A stretch of 64,000 nucleotides of DNA from Micromonospora sp. MP36 (GCF_008119785.1 NZ_VSFA01000003.1:1-64000); one strand, 5' to 3'. Counted from the first letter of the stretch, positions 34,977 to 43,460 are shown. Numbers and translations are program-made. The notes: a model not told the origin generated them from the sequence alone.

Positions 34977-35040
34977 GGCGGCACAATCTCCCGCCGCCAT
35001 GGTCGTCAAACGTCGGCCGCCGCCGCCCGTGGCCGCTTGG

Positions 35041-35406
35041 TCAGCCGTTGGGGTTGCGGGCCACCCGGACGACGGCCTGCTCGTCGGTGAGGCTGTCCAG
35101 GCTCACCTGGAAGCCGCCGACCTCGGTGGCCTGCTGCCCGACGGTGAGCGAGAGCTGTTCTCCGGCCACCTCGACCGTCACCTGGTCACCCTGGGCGCCG
35201 ACCAGCTTCGCCTCGACGCCGAGGATGTTGGCGCTGGCCTCGACGCCCCGGTCGAAGGTGACCGTGCAGGCGTCCAGCCCACAGTCGGTGGAGGCGCCCT
35301 CCGAGCTGCAACCGGCCAGCAGCGCGACGCCGAGTGCGAGGCCGGCCAGCAGGCCGGCGCCGCGACGGACGGGGGTCAGTGCGGGGGAAACGTGTCGGTT
35401 CGTCAC
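35041..35406 (-). CDS. Putative lipoprotein
   Basis: A 121-aa secreted lipoprotein. The signal peptide has arginines, then GAGLLAGLALGVALLAGC with a clear lipobox (LLAGC). The mature part holds two cysteines (DCGLDACTV) that could form a disulfide, and a small beta-rich domain (VTFDRGVEASANILGVEAKLVGAQGDQVTVEVAGEQLSL...). The GTG at 35406 gives a normal signal peptide length. No family is recognised. Lipid attachment to the outer face of the membrane is inferred from the lipobox. Confidence 0.8.
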   Translation of the reverse strand: MTNRHVSPALTPVRRGAGLLAGLALGVALLAGCSSEGASTDCGLDACTVTFDRGVEASANILGVEAKLVGAQGDQVTVEVAGEQLSLTVGQQATEVGGFQVSLDSLTDEQAVVRVARNPNG

Positions 35407-35526
35407 CCGGCCAAGGGTACGAGACGACCACCACGCGACCACCCACGCGTGCGGTGCAAAGGAGGGGAGCCTTCACCCCACCAGGCGTCGCCAAGCGGCC
35501 GTTCCGCGCACGCTAGGGTCCCGAGC

Positions 35527-36753
35527 ATGCCGTTCGACATCGCCCGGGTCCGGGCCGCCTACCCCGCGCTGACCGAGGGCTTCGCCCACTTCGACGGTGC
35601 CGGCGGCACCCAGACCGCCCGGCCGGTGATCGACGCGGTCGCCGCCGCGATGGGGGCCGCGACGGGCAACCGGAGCACCGCCTTCGTGCCCGGCCGGCGG
35701 TCGCTGGAGCTGGTCGCCGCCGCCCGCGCGGCGGTGGCGGACCTGACCGGCGCGCAGCCGGAGGGCGTGGTGCTCGGGCCGAGCGCCACGGCGCTGACGT
35801 ACACCCTGGCCCGGACGCTCGGCGCGGGCTGGCGGCCGGGCGACGAGGTGGTGGTCTCCCGGCTGGACCACGACGCCAACGTCCGGCCGTGGGTGCAGGC
35901 GGCCGATGCCGCCGGCGCGACGGTGCGCTGGGCCGAGTTCGACCCGGCGACCGGCGAGCTGCCCGCGGGCCAGTACGCCGACCTGGTGGGCGAGCGCACC
36001 CGGCTGGTCGCGGTGACCGCCGGCAGCAACGCCATCGGCACCATCCCCGACGTCGCGGCGATCGCCAAGACCGCGCACGCGGCCGGCGCGCTGGTCTGCG
36101 TGGACGGCGTCCACGCGGTGCCGCACGGCCCGACCGACCTGACCTCGCTCGGCGCGGACTTCCTGGTCACCAGCGCCTACAAGTGGTCGGGCCCGCACCT
36201 GGCCGCGATGGTCGCCGACCCGGCGCGGTGGGCGGCGCTGCGGCCGGCGAAGCTGGTGCCCTCCTCCGACGCGGTCCCGGAACGGTTCGAGTACGGCACG
36301 CCGAGCTTCCCGCTGCTGGCCGGGGTGGCCGCCGCCGTGGACCACCTGGCCACCCTGGACGCCACGGCGGCCGGCAGCCGCCGGGACCGGGTCCGGGCCG
36401 GGCTGGCCGCCGCCCAGGCCCACGAGGAGGCGGTCTTCGAGCGGCTGCTCGCCGGGCTGGCCGCGCGGCCGGCGGTCACCGTGTACGGCTCCCCGGCCCG
36501 GCGCTGCCCCACCGTGTCGTTCCGGGTGGCCGGGCTGACCCCGGCGGAGACGGCGGCGGCGCTGGGCGCGGCCGGCGTCTGCCTCTCCTCCGGCGACTAC
36601 TACGCCTACGAGTACTTCCAGACCATCGGGCTGCGGGACAGCGGCGGGGCGGTCCGGGCCAGCGTCTACCACTACAACACGGTCGACGAGGTGGACCGGT
36701 TGCTGGCCGAACTCGACCGGCTGGCCGGCACCGGGGAGACAATGACCGGGTGA
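35527..36753 (+). CDS. Cysteine desulfurase-like aminotransferase class V
   Basis: A 408-aa PLP enzyme of the cysteine desulfurase-like family. The PLP lysine is in FLVTSAYKWSGPHLAAMVA (about 217-218), the cofactor aspartate in LVCVDGVHAVPHGPTDL, and FEYGTPSFPLLAG follows. The usual mobile-loop catalytic cysteine of NifS is not obvious; Cys in GVCLSSGDYYAYEYFQ is the only candidate. It may therefore be an isopenicillin-N-epimerase-like or selenocysteine-lyase-like enzyme. Its stop overlaps the start of the GNAT gene (GTGA). Confidence 0.9.
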   Translation: MPFDIARVRAAYPALTEGFAHFDGAGGTQTARPVIDAVAAAMGAATGNRSTAFVPGRRSLELVAAARAAVADLTGAQPEGVVLGPSATALTYTLARTLGAGWRPGDEVVVSRLDHDANVRPWVQAADAAGATVRWAEFDPATGELPAGQYADLVGERTRLVAVTAGSNAIGTIPDVAAIAKTAHAAGALVCVDGVHAVPHGPTDLTSLGADFLVTSAYKWSGPHLAAMVADPARWAALRPAKLVPSSDAVPERFEYGTPSFPLLAGVAAAVDHLATLDATAAGSRRDRVRAGLAAAQAHEEAVFERLLAGLAARPAVTVYGSPARRCPTVSFRVAGLTPAETAAALGAAGVCLSSGDYYAYEYFQTIGLRDSGGAVRASVYHYNTVDEVDRLLAELDRLAGTGETMTG

Positions 36754-37037
36754 GCTACCTGGTCGAGGACGACCCCGCCAAGCGCCGCTTCGAGATCCTG
36801 GTCGACGACGCACTGGCCGGGTTCACCGCGTACCAGCCGCGGAGCGGGATGCTGGTCCTGACGCACACCGAGGTGGACGAGCGCTACCGGGGCATGGGCG
36901 TGGGCGAGGCCCTGGTCCGGGGCGCCCTGGACCAGCTCCGCGAGCGGGGCGACCGGGTGGTGCCGCAGTGCCGCTTCGTGGCCAAGTTCATCCAACGCCA
37001 CCCCGAGTACGCCGACCTGGTCGTCACCGAGCCGTAA
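36750..37037 (+). CDS. Small GNAT-fold acetyltransferase
   Basis: A 95-aa minimal GNAT protein of the COG2388/YidJ type: FEILVDDALAGFTAYQPRSGMLVLTHTEVDERYRGMGVGEALVRGALDQLRERGDRVVPQCRFVAKFIQRHPEYADLV. The acetyl-CoA loop is YRGMGVGEALV and CRFVAKFIQRHPEY is the family C-terminal signature. It is translationally coupled to the aminotransferase, suggesting a shared pathway, though none is known. Confidence 0.92.
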   Translation: MSYLVEDDPAKRRFEILVDDALAGFTAYQPRSGMLVLTHTEVDERYRGMGVGEALVRGALDQLRERGDRVVPQCRFVAKFIQRHPEYADLVVTEP

Positions 37038-37051
37038 CGCCGGCCGAGCGG

Positions 37052-38554
37052 TCAGCGGGCGCCGGCGAGGAGTTCGGCGGCGGCGTACGCGGCCGCCCGG
37101 GTGGCGCCGTGGGTGGCCACGTGCACCGCGCCGGTGACCAGCTCGGGGACGCCCAGCTCGACCACCACCGCGTCGGGGCGGACCGCCAGCGCCCGGTCCA
37201 CCGCCGCCCGCATCCACTCGTGCCGGTGCAGGTCCCGCACCACCAGCACCAGGGGGCGTCCGGCCGCCCCGCCGGCCGGGTCGGCCGGGGTCTCGCCCTC
37301 GGCGTACCGGGCGGCGGTGGTGGCGGCGACCAGCTCGGTCAGGGGTGCGGCGATCCCCCACGGGGTCTCCGCGCCGATGGCGATGTTGCGGGGCGGGGCG
37401 AACTCCACCACGTGCGCCGGGCCGGCCAGCGGTAGCACCCCGGCCGCCCCGGTGACCACGCGCACCGCCCGGCGGGCGGCGGCCAGTCCGATCGCCGAGC
37501 CGCCGGCGGCGCGGGCCACGGACGGCCGGTCGGCGAGGGCGGCGACCGTCCAGGCGGCGAGCTGGCCGACCCGCTTCGCCGCCTCGGCCAGCCGCTCCTC
37601 GGGCAGCTCGCCGGCGACCACGGCGGCGACGATGGCGTCGCGCAGCTCCGTGGCGGCCGCCTCGGTGGCCCGCTCCCCGCCCACGCAGATGGCGTCCGCG
37701 CCGGCGGCGAGGGCGCGTACGGCGGCTCCGGCGAAGCCGTACCGGTCGGCGACCGCCCGCATCTCCACCGCGTCGGTCACCACCACGCCCTGGAAGCCCA
37801 GTTCGTCGCGGAGCAGCCCGCTGAGGATGCGCGGGCTCAGCGTGGCCGGCAGCTGCGGATCCAGCGCCGGCACCAGCAGGTGCCCGGTCATCACCGCCTG
37901 CGCCCCGGCGGCCACCGCGGCCCGGAACGGGACCAGCTCGACCGCGTCCAGCCGGGCCCGGTCGCCGTCGATGCGGGGCAGGTCGTGGTGGGAGTCGACG
38001 TGGGTGTCCCCGTGGCCGGGGAAGTGCTTGGCGCAGGCGGCCACCCCGCCGGCCTGCAGTCCGCGTACCCAGGCGGCGGTGTGCCGGGCCACCAGGGCCG
38101 GGTCGGCGCCGAACGAGCGGACCCCGATGACCGGGTTGGCCGGGTTGGAGTTGACGTCGGCGTCCGGCGCGTAGTTGAGGCTGACGCCCACCGTGGCCAG
38201 TTCGGCGCCCAGGTCGCGGGCCACCTCCTCGGTCAGGCCCGGGTCGTCAACCGCGCCGAGGGCGAAGTTGCCGGGTCGCGAGCTGCCCCTGGCCGACTCG
38301 ATCCGGGTGACGTCCCCCGCCTCCTCGTCGATCGCGACGATCACGTCGGGCCGCTCGGCGCGCAGCGCCGCGGTCAGGGCGGCGACCTGGTCATGGTCGA
38401 CGACGTTGCGGGCGAAGAGGACCACCGACCCGAGCCCCGCACCGAGCCACCGGCGGACCCAGGCCGGCGGGGTGGTGCCGACGAACCCTGGTTGCAGGAC
38501 GGCGGCGGCGAGACCCGCCAGGTCCCCGGTCGCTCGCTCGCTGCGCGCGCTCAT
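37052..38554 (-). CDS. nagZ: Beta-N-acetylhexosaminidase NagZ, glycoside hydrolase family 3
   Basis: A 500-aa GH3 enzyme for cell-wall recycling or chitin-type substrates. The NagZ hallmark KHFPGHGDTHVDSHHDLP carries the catalytic His of the Asp-His dyad. The nucleophile aspartate is in GVVVTDAVEMRAV, and VAIDEEAGDVTRIE is present. There is no signal peptide, which favours cytoplasmic muropeptide recycling. The first 12 codons (MSARSERATGD) resemble the start of the 81-bp repeat found elsewhere in this window. The C-terminal 150 residues form the extra domain of actinobacterial members. Confidence 0.93.
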   Translation of the reverse strand: MSARSERATGDLAGLAAAVLQPGFVGTTPPAWVRRWLGAGLGSVVLFARNVVDHDQVAALTAALRAERPDVIVAIDEEAGDVTRIESARGSSRPGNFALGAVDDPGLTEEVARDLGAELATVGVSLNYAPDADVNSNPANPVIGVRSFGADPALVARHTAAWVRGLQAGGVAACAKHFPGHGDTHVDSHHDLPRIDGDRARLDAVELVPFRAAVAAGAQAVMTGHLLVPALDPQLPATLSPRILSGLLRDELGFQGVVVTDAVEMRAVADRYGFAGAAVRALAAGADAICVGGERATEAAATELRDAIVAAVVAGELPEERLAEAAKRVGQLAAWTVAALADRPSVARAAGGSAIGLAAARRAVRVVTGAAGVLPLAGPAHVVEFAPPRNIAIGAETPWGIAAPLTELVAATTAARYAEGETPADPAGGAAGRPLVLVVRDLHRHEWMRAAVDRALAVRPDAVVVELGVPELVTGAVHVATHGATRAAAYAAAELLAGAR

Positions 38555-38694
38555 GCCTTGTCGTACCCCCGTCTCCCCCACGGCCCGCCGCCTCCGGGCG
38601 GCGCTTGCCATGGTCACATCGCCTCCCGCAATAGTCAACAATCCTTACTGTTAGCGCCTGGCGCTCCCCGGCGCCGGAGTGGGAGAGTGCGACC

Positions 38695-38817
38695 ATGCAC
38701 CCCGCGCTGCTCGCCGACGCCACCACCGCCGCGGACATCCCCGGCGTACGCCTGCTCGGCCTGGTGGTGGGCGGCCTGCTCCTGCTGCTCGCCATCCGGG
38801 CGATGTTCCGCCGCTGA
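38695..38817 (+). CDS. Small single-helix membrane protein
   Basis: A 40-aa open frame. A short N-terminus (MHPALLADATTAADIPG) precedes one strongly hydrophobic helix (LLGLVVGGLLLLLAIRAMF) and ends FRR. ATG is preceded by GGGAGAG at seven bases. It lies between divergent nagZ and the F420 oxidoreductase. Similar tiny membrane peptides are frequent but uncharacterised in this group. Coding is supported by the ribosome site, the membrane-helix composition and the clean stop. Confidence 0.6.
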   Translation: MHPALLADATTAADIPGVRLLGLVVGGLLLLLAIRAMFRR

Positions 38818-38907
38818 TCGCCGGGACGCCCGGCGTTCGCGCGCCAGCTTCCCGGGTACGGCTCTCGTTGTCCGTACGGTGCGCCCGGCACCCGGCGAGG
38901 GGGAGAG

Positions 38908-39858
38908 ATGAAGATCGGCTACTTCCTGTCCAGCGAGGAGTACGGCCCGGCGGAACTGCTCGCGCAGGCGCGCGGCGCCGAGCAGGCCGGCTTCGAAGCG
39001 CTGTGGATCGCCGACCACTACCACCCCTGGCTCGACGTGCAGGGCCAGAGCTCCTTCGTCTGGTCGACGATCGGCGCGCTCAGCCAGGTCTGCTCGCTGC
39101 CGGTGACCACCGCGGTCACCTGCCCGATCATGCGGATCCACCCGGCGCTGATCGCCCAGGCCGCGGCCACCAGCGCGGTGCTGCACTCCGGCCGGTTCGT
39201 GCTCGGCGTCGGCACCGGCGAGGCGCTCAACGAGCACATCCTCGGCGACCCCTGGCCGCAGATCGACCTCCGGCTGGAGATGCTGGAGGAAGCGGTCGAG
39301 GTGATGCGCAAGCTGTGGCGCGGTCGGTTCGTCAACCACTACGGCGAGCACTACACCGTCCAGCACGCCCGGATCTACACGCGTCCGGACACTCCCCCGC
39401 CGGTCTACCTGTCCGGCTTCGGTCCGAAGTCGATCGACCTGGCCGCCCGGATCGGCGACGGCTACATCAGCACGAAGCCCGACGCCGAACTGGTCCGGCG
39501 GTTCCGGGACAACGGCGGCGGCGACAAGCCGTGCCAGGCCGGCTTCAAGGCGGCGTACGCCGAGAGCGAGGACGAGGGCGCTCGGCTCGCGTACGAGAAG
39601 TGGCCGAACGAGGCCATGCCCGGCGAGCTGTCCCAGGTGCTCGCCTCGCCGCGCCACTTCGAGCAGGCCGCGCAGCTGGTCAAGCCGGCGATGATGAAGC
39701 AGGCGTTCGTCTGCGGCAACGACGCCGACGCCCACCTGGAGATGATCGACAATTACGCCAAGGCCGGCTACGACGAGCTCTACGTGACCAACACCGGCCC
39801 GCACTGGCAGGGCCTGCTCGACCTCTACCAGCGGGAGGTGCTGCCCGGGCTGCGCTGA
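38908..39858 (+). CDS. F420-dependent LLM class oxidoreductase
   Basis: A 316-aa luciferase-like (beta/alpha)8 oxidoreductase of the F420-dependent glucose-6-phosphate dehydrogenase-like family (TIGR03557 type). It has IGYFLSSEEYGPAELLAQARGAEQAGFEALWIADHYHPW, VTCPIMRIHPALIAQAAATSAVL, LGVGTGEALNEHILG and YVTNTGPHWQGLLDLYQREVLP. It would move hydride between coenzyme F420 and an unknown substrate, indicating that the organism makes F420. ATG follows GGGGGAGAG. Confidence 0.92.
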   Translation: MKIGYFLSSEEYGPAELLAQARGAEQAGFEALWIADHYHPWLDVQGQSSFVWSTIGALSQVCSLPVTTAVTCPIMRIHPALIAQAAATSAVLHSGRFVLGVGTGEALNEHILGDPWPQIDLRLEMLEEAVEVMRKLWRGRFVNHYGEHYTVQHARIYTRPDTPPPVYLSGFGPKSIDLAARIGDGYISTKPDAELVRRFRDNGGGDKPCQAGFKAAYAESEDEGARLAYEKWPNEAMPGELSQVLASPRHFEQAAQLVKPAMMKQAFVCGNDADAHLEMIDNYAKAGYDELYVTNTGPHWQGLLDLYQREVLPGLR

Positions 39859-39877
39859 CGGGCCCGGCCCGTCAGGC

Positions 39878-40510
39878 TCAGTCGCCGGGCAGGACGCCGT
39901 GCAGCAGGGTGGCGACCAGGGCGTCGACCAGCTCGGCCGAGGGCTCCGGCGGCGGGCCGGACGGGTCGAGCAGCCGGCCGAGGACCAGATCGTGGCAGAC
40001 CCCGACGACCAGCGTGGCCACCGCCTCCGGGCTGGCCGAGGCGGCGACCCGGCCCAGCCCCTGCTCCGCGCGGAGGTAGCCGGCGAGGTCCGCCCGCAGG
40101 CCCTGCCCGCCGTGGAGCGGGGTGGGCAGGTCGCCGAGGCGGGCCAGCAGCTTCGGCTGGGTGGTCAGCCCGGCGAAGGCCGGCAGGATCGCTGCGTGCA
40201 GCGCCAGCGATCGCTCCAGGTACGCGCGCAGGTTCGCCGCGACGGTCCCCTCTCCCGGCCGCGGGGGCACCCCGTCCAGCTCCGCCTCGACCGCCCGCAC
40301 GTGCGCGTGCAACGCGTGTGCGAGCAGCTCCTCCTTGTCGGCGAAGTGGTTGTAGAGCACCCCGTCGGCGACCCCGGCCTCCCCGGCGATGTCCCGGACG
40401 GTCAGCCCCGCGGTGCCGCACCGGGCGACCAGTGCCCGGGCGGCGGCGACCAGGTGCTCCCGCAGGCTCTGCTCGCCGCCGCGCAGTGCCGCCGCTCGTC
40501 TCGGTGCCAT
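39878..40510 (-). CDS. TetR family transcriptional regulator
   Basis: A 210-aa repressor. The helix-turn-helix is LVAAARALVARCGTAGLTVRDIAGEAGVADGVLYNHFADKEELL (about 20-62), followed by a helical ligand-binding domain. It lies 30 bases after the methyltransferase gene on the same strand. The two share a promoter region carrying tandem GAAC-type palindromes, so it very likely represses its own operon. The ligand is unknown and may be a substrate of the methyltransferase. Confidence 0.92.
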   Translation of the reverse strand: MAPRRAAALRGGEQSLREHLVAAARALVARCGTAGLTVRDIAGEAGVADGVLYNHFADKEELLAHALHAHVRAVEAELDGVPPRPGEGTVAANLRAYLERSLALHAAILPAFAGLTTQPKLLARLGDLPTPLHGGQGLRADLAGYLRAEQGLGRVAASASPEAVATLVVGVCHDLVLGRLLDPSGPPPEPSAELVDALVATLLHGVLPGD

Positions 40511-40540
40511 GACCCGGGATCCTAGGGCGGCGGCCGGCGG

Positions 40541-41380
40541 TCAGTCGGGGCAGCGGGCGGTGACCAGCCAGGCCGCGTTGCGCAGGTGCACCCCGTCGGG
40601 CCCCTCGTGCGGGCGCATGGCCTCGGCCAGCGCGGCCCGGACCCGCTCGGTGACCGCCGGTTCGAGGGGACCGAGCTGGTGCTGGATCGGCCCCCAGCCG
40701 GCGAGGAAGTCGGCCGCGTCCGCCGCGTCCCGGCCCCACCGGCCCACCGCCTGCCGCGGGGCGCAGGCCACGTCGACGAAGCCGGCGTCGGCGAGCACGC
40801 CGCGGACGACGTCGGGGTCGGCGAAGGAGAGCGGCTCACCCGCGGCGGTGCCATCGGTGGCCGGCGGCGGCAGATGCGCGGCGGCGGACCCGAACACCGC
40901 GCCGAGGTCGCCCCGGCGGACGTCGTCGAGGCAGACGAAGGCGAGCCGACCGCCCGGGCGCAGCGCCCGGCGTACGTTGGCGAACGCGGCGACCGGGTCG
41001 GCGAAGAACATCACCCCGAACCGGCTCAGCGCGACGTGGAACCCGGCGGCCGGGAACGGGTGGACCTGGGCGTCGGCGCGGACGAAGTCCACGTTGTCCA
41101 CGCCCTCGTCGGCCGCCGAAGCCCGGGCCCGCTCCAGCATTGGCGCGGAGAGGTCGATGCCGAACGCGTGCCCGGTGCCGGATCGCCGGGCGGCGAGCCG
41201 GGTGAGCTGGCCGTTGCCGCAGCCGATGTCGAGCACCCGGTCGCCGGGCCGGACCGCGGCGAGCAGCAGCTCGTTGAAGCCGATGTTGATGGCGTCGTAG
41301 CGGGCCTGGTGTGCGGCCCAGTGCCGTCCCTCGTACCCGTTCCAGGCCTGCTCCTGATGCTCGTTCACGATCGTCCCCAC
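40541..41380 (-). CDS. Class I SAM-dependent methyltransferase
   Basis: A 279-aa methyltransferase. Motif I is VLDIGCGNGQLTRLAARRSG (about 48-67), motif II FGIDLSAPMLERARASA, then VDFVRADAQVHPF and VALSRFGVMFFADPVAAFANVRRALRPGGRLAFVCLD. This is the UbiE/Methyltransf_11 class. The GTG at 41380 has AGGAGG five bases upstream. It is the first gene of an operon with the TetR regulator. A small hydrophobic or toxic substrate that also binds the regulator is plausible but unproven. Confidence 0.9.
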   Translation of the reverse strand: MGTIVNEHQEQAWNGYEGRHWAAHQARYDAINIGFNELLLAAVRPGDRVLDIGCGNGQLTRLAARRSGTGHAFGIDLSAPMLERARASAADEGVDNVDFVRADAQVHPFPAAGFHVALSRFGVMFFADPVAAFANVRRALRPGGRLAFVCLDDVRRGDLGAVFGSAAAHLPPPATDGTAAGEPLSFADPDVVRGVLADAGFVDVACAPRQAVGRWGRDAADAADFLAGWGPIQHQLGPLEPAVTERVRAALAEAMRPHEGPDGVHLRNAAWLVTARCPD

Positions 41381-41392
41381 CGCGGCCTCCTT

Positions 41393-41422
41393 ATGAACGA
41401 CTGTTCATGAACGTACGTTCAT
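41393..41422 (-). promoter_or_regulatory. Tandem TetR operators
   Basis: Two 16-base sites of form ATGAAC-N4-GTTCAT overlap by two bases: 41393-41408 (central GACT) and 41407-41422 (central GTAC, a fully perfect palindrome). They begin 13 bases upstream of the methyltransferase start codon, where a bound repressor would block transcription initiation. Confidence 0.8.
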
Positions 41423-41619
41423 CATGAATCCGACGCGGTGGCGCGTCAACACCCGGTCCGGTTTCGGCCGTGATCGGCGGGGGTATCTGCGGCCCCTGAT
41501 GAAACGTTGTCCGTGCGCGTGGTGTCCGAACAGGACCTGCTAGGGCTGGACTAGCCTGACCCGGGCACGCCAGGCGTGCCCGTCGACAACACGACCACCA
41601 CGGCGAAAGGGGCTTGATC

Positions 41620-42123
41620 GTGATCGAGCAGCCGGCGTACACCGGGTTCGGCTTCTCCGACGAGGAGTGGGGGCTGCTGGTCGGGCTGCCGCAGTCGGTC
41701 CTCACCGCGGCGAGCGCGGCCGAGTCCGACGGCTCTCGGCGCACCATGGCGGAGAACGCCGCCGGGCTGGAGTCCATCGCGGCCGGACGCGAGTCGGCCA
41801 GCCCGCTGGTGGCCGCCGTCGCCGGCGAGGTCGTCTCCCGCGTGGGCGACCCGGAGACCGGCGCGGAGCTCCCGATGATCGAGACCGCCGACCCGCAGGC
41901 GTTGATCGACGACGTGCTCGCCCGGGCCGCGCAGGCGTCGGCCCTGCTGGCCGGCAAGGTGGACGAGGGGCAGGCCGGAGCCTACCGGCACTGGCTGGTG
42001 GAGATCGCCGAGCAGGTGGTGGGCGCGGCCGCCAGCGGCGGCCTGCTGGGCCTCGGCGGCGAGGTGGTCAGCGACTCGGAGCGCCGGTTCCGGGACCGGC
42101 TGGCGCAGGTGTTGAACGACTGA
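41620..42123 (+). CDS. Conserved hypothetical protein
   Basis: A 167-aa soluble, mostly helical protein rich in alanine and glutamate: FGFSDEEWGLLVGLPQSVLTAASAAESDG, MAENAAGLESIAAGRESASPLVAAVAGEVVSRVGDPETG, and a C-terminal helix with GGLLGLGGEVVSDSERRFRDRLAQVLND. No domain is recognised. The tripartite helical pattern resembles many actinobacterial cytoplasmic proteins of unknown function. The start is GTG at 41620; a TTG two codons earlier is less likely. Confidence 0.72.
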   Translation: MIEQPAYTGFGFSDEEWGLLVGLPQSVLTAASAAESDGSRRTMAENAAGLESIAAGRESASPLVAAVAGEVVSRVGDPETGAELPMIETADPQALIDDVLARAAQASALLAGKVDEGQAGAYRHWLVEIAEQVVGAAASGGLLGLGGEVVSDSERRFRDRLAQVLND

Positions 42124-42473
42124 TCCACGGCGCCCCGCGCCTGCCCCGGCCCGTCGCCGGGAAACCGGCCGATCCAGGTGATGGGCGTACCGAGGGTGCG
42201 ACACCTCGAACAGGCACGCATCGTCAACACTCGGGCGTCCGTAGTCAACTCGCAGCGGACATACTGATCGCGGGCCGGCGGCCGGGAGACCGGCGCGGCC
42301 CACTGGTAACGGGGGGCCGTGGCGTGGCGTCCGCGACAGGTTCGTCGCGGACGACCGCCCGGTGCCGGTGCTCCGCGACCCCGGCGGGACGGGCGAACCC
42401 CCGCCGGCCCTCGACGGCCATGCCGAACGCCGGCCCCGTCGTATCTCCCCCCAGGACCTCGCGGCGGGGCCGG
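42124..42473. other. 350-base non-coding region with a perfect hairpin
   Basis: This region separates convergent genes, which is unusually long for that arrangement. It contains a perfect 9-bp stem with six-base loop (42329-42337 and 42344-42352), GC-rich repeats around 42275-42325, and a possible promoter-like TACTGAT near 42260. No small gene has good codon structure. It might encode a structured RNA or a long 3' region. No known riboswitch consensus was recognised. Confidence 0.4.
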
Positions 42474-43460
42474 TCAGCCCCCCTCCTCCAGCAGCCCCAG
42501 CACGGCCTGCTCCACCACGTGGCGCGGCATCTCCGGCTCCACCGGGGCCACCACCCCGTCGTGGTAGAGATCCACCACGCGCGGGTCCACGTAGGACGTG
42601 CGGGCCACGGTGGGCGTGTTGCCGAGCAGCTCGGCGACCGAGCGCATCACCGCCGCGACCGCCCGCTTGCGGGCCGTCGCCGAGCGCTCGCCGTCGGCCG
42701 CCGCGAGCTCGGTGGCCGCCAACACGGTGGCGTGCCAGGTACGGAAGTCCTTGGCGGTCATCTCCCCACCGCTGGCGTCCCGCAGATAGTCGTTGACCTC
42801 GTCGCTGCGCACGTCCCGCCAGAGCCGGCCGTCCCAGTAGCCGAACAGCCGCTCCTCGTTCCGCCGCCGACGCCGCAGGCTGGTCAGCACCCGGCACAGC
42901 TCGGCGTCCTCGATCCGGCGTACCTGCTCGATGCCGCCCTTCGCCGGGAACTCGAAGACCACGCAGCCGCCCCGGGAGCGGGCGTGCTCGGGGCGCAGGG
43001 TGGAGACGCCGAAGGTGGGGTCGTCGCCGGTCGCGTACTGGTCGCTGCCGACCCGGAACGTGCCCATGTCCAACAGCCGGGCGACGGTGGCGAGGACGCG
43101 TTCCCGGCGGAGCCCACGCAGCGCCAGGTCCTGGTCGACCCGGTCGCGCAGCATCGGCAGCCGGTGGGCCACCTCCAGCACGTGGTCGAACTTGGCCTCG
43201 TCCCGCTTCTGCCGCCACTGCGGGTGATAGAGATACTGCTTGCGCCCGGCCGCGTCGATGCCGGTGGCCTGGATGTGCCCGTTCGGAAACGGCGAGATCC
43301 ACACGTCCTGCCAGGCCGGCGGGATGACGAGGTCGCGCAGCCGGGCCAGCTCGTCGGGGTCGCGGACCGGCGCGCCCTCCGGGTCGACGAAGAGCCAGCC
43401 CTTGCCGCGCCGCCGACGTCCGTACCCCGGCCGGCCCGGATCACTACGCCGCAATCGCAC
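42474..43460 (-). CDS. DNA topoisomerase IB
   Basis: A 328-aa poxvirus-like type IB topoisomerase that relaxes supercoils through a 3'-phosphotyrosine intermediate. It has the N-terminal GWLFVDPEG, IPPAWQDVWISPFPNGHIQATGIDAAGRKQYLYHPQW, the catalytic region GEMTAKDFRTWHATVLAATEL, and the tyrosine in TPTVARTSYVDPRVVDLYHDG. The GTG start lies 17 bases inside the GT9 gene, and the family N-terminus MRLRRSDP is encoded right there, so the overlap is real. It is thus the last gene of the heptose operon, an unexpected partner. Confidence 0.93.
   Translation of the reverse strand: MRLRRSDPGRPGYGRRRRGKGWLFVDPEGAPVRDPDELARLRDLVIPPAWQDVWISPFPNGHIQATGIDAAGRKQYLYHPQWRQKRDEAKFDHVLEVAHRLPMLRDRVDQDLALRGLRRERVLATVARLLDMGTFRVGSDQYATGDDPTFGVSTLRPEHARSRGGCVVFEFPAKGGIEQVRRIEDAELCRVLTSLRRRRRNEERLFGYWDGRLWRDVRSDEVNDYLRDASGGEMTAKDFRTWHATVLAATELAAADGERSATARKRAVAAVMRSVAELLGNTPTVARTSYVDPRVVDLYHDGVVAPVEPEMPRHVVEQAVLGLLEEGG

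Noticed and set aside
34990..35030. GTTT-N15-GGGAGA upstream of the DUF1206 gene as a further stress promoter
   Set aside because: The -10 lacks the T/A of GGGTA and the site is outside the stress cluster, so it is not distinguishable from chance.
42124..42473. Possible c-di-AMP (ydaO-type) riboswitch
   Set aside because: The conserved core sequences could not be found and there is no plus-strand gene immediately downstream to regulate.
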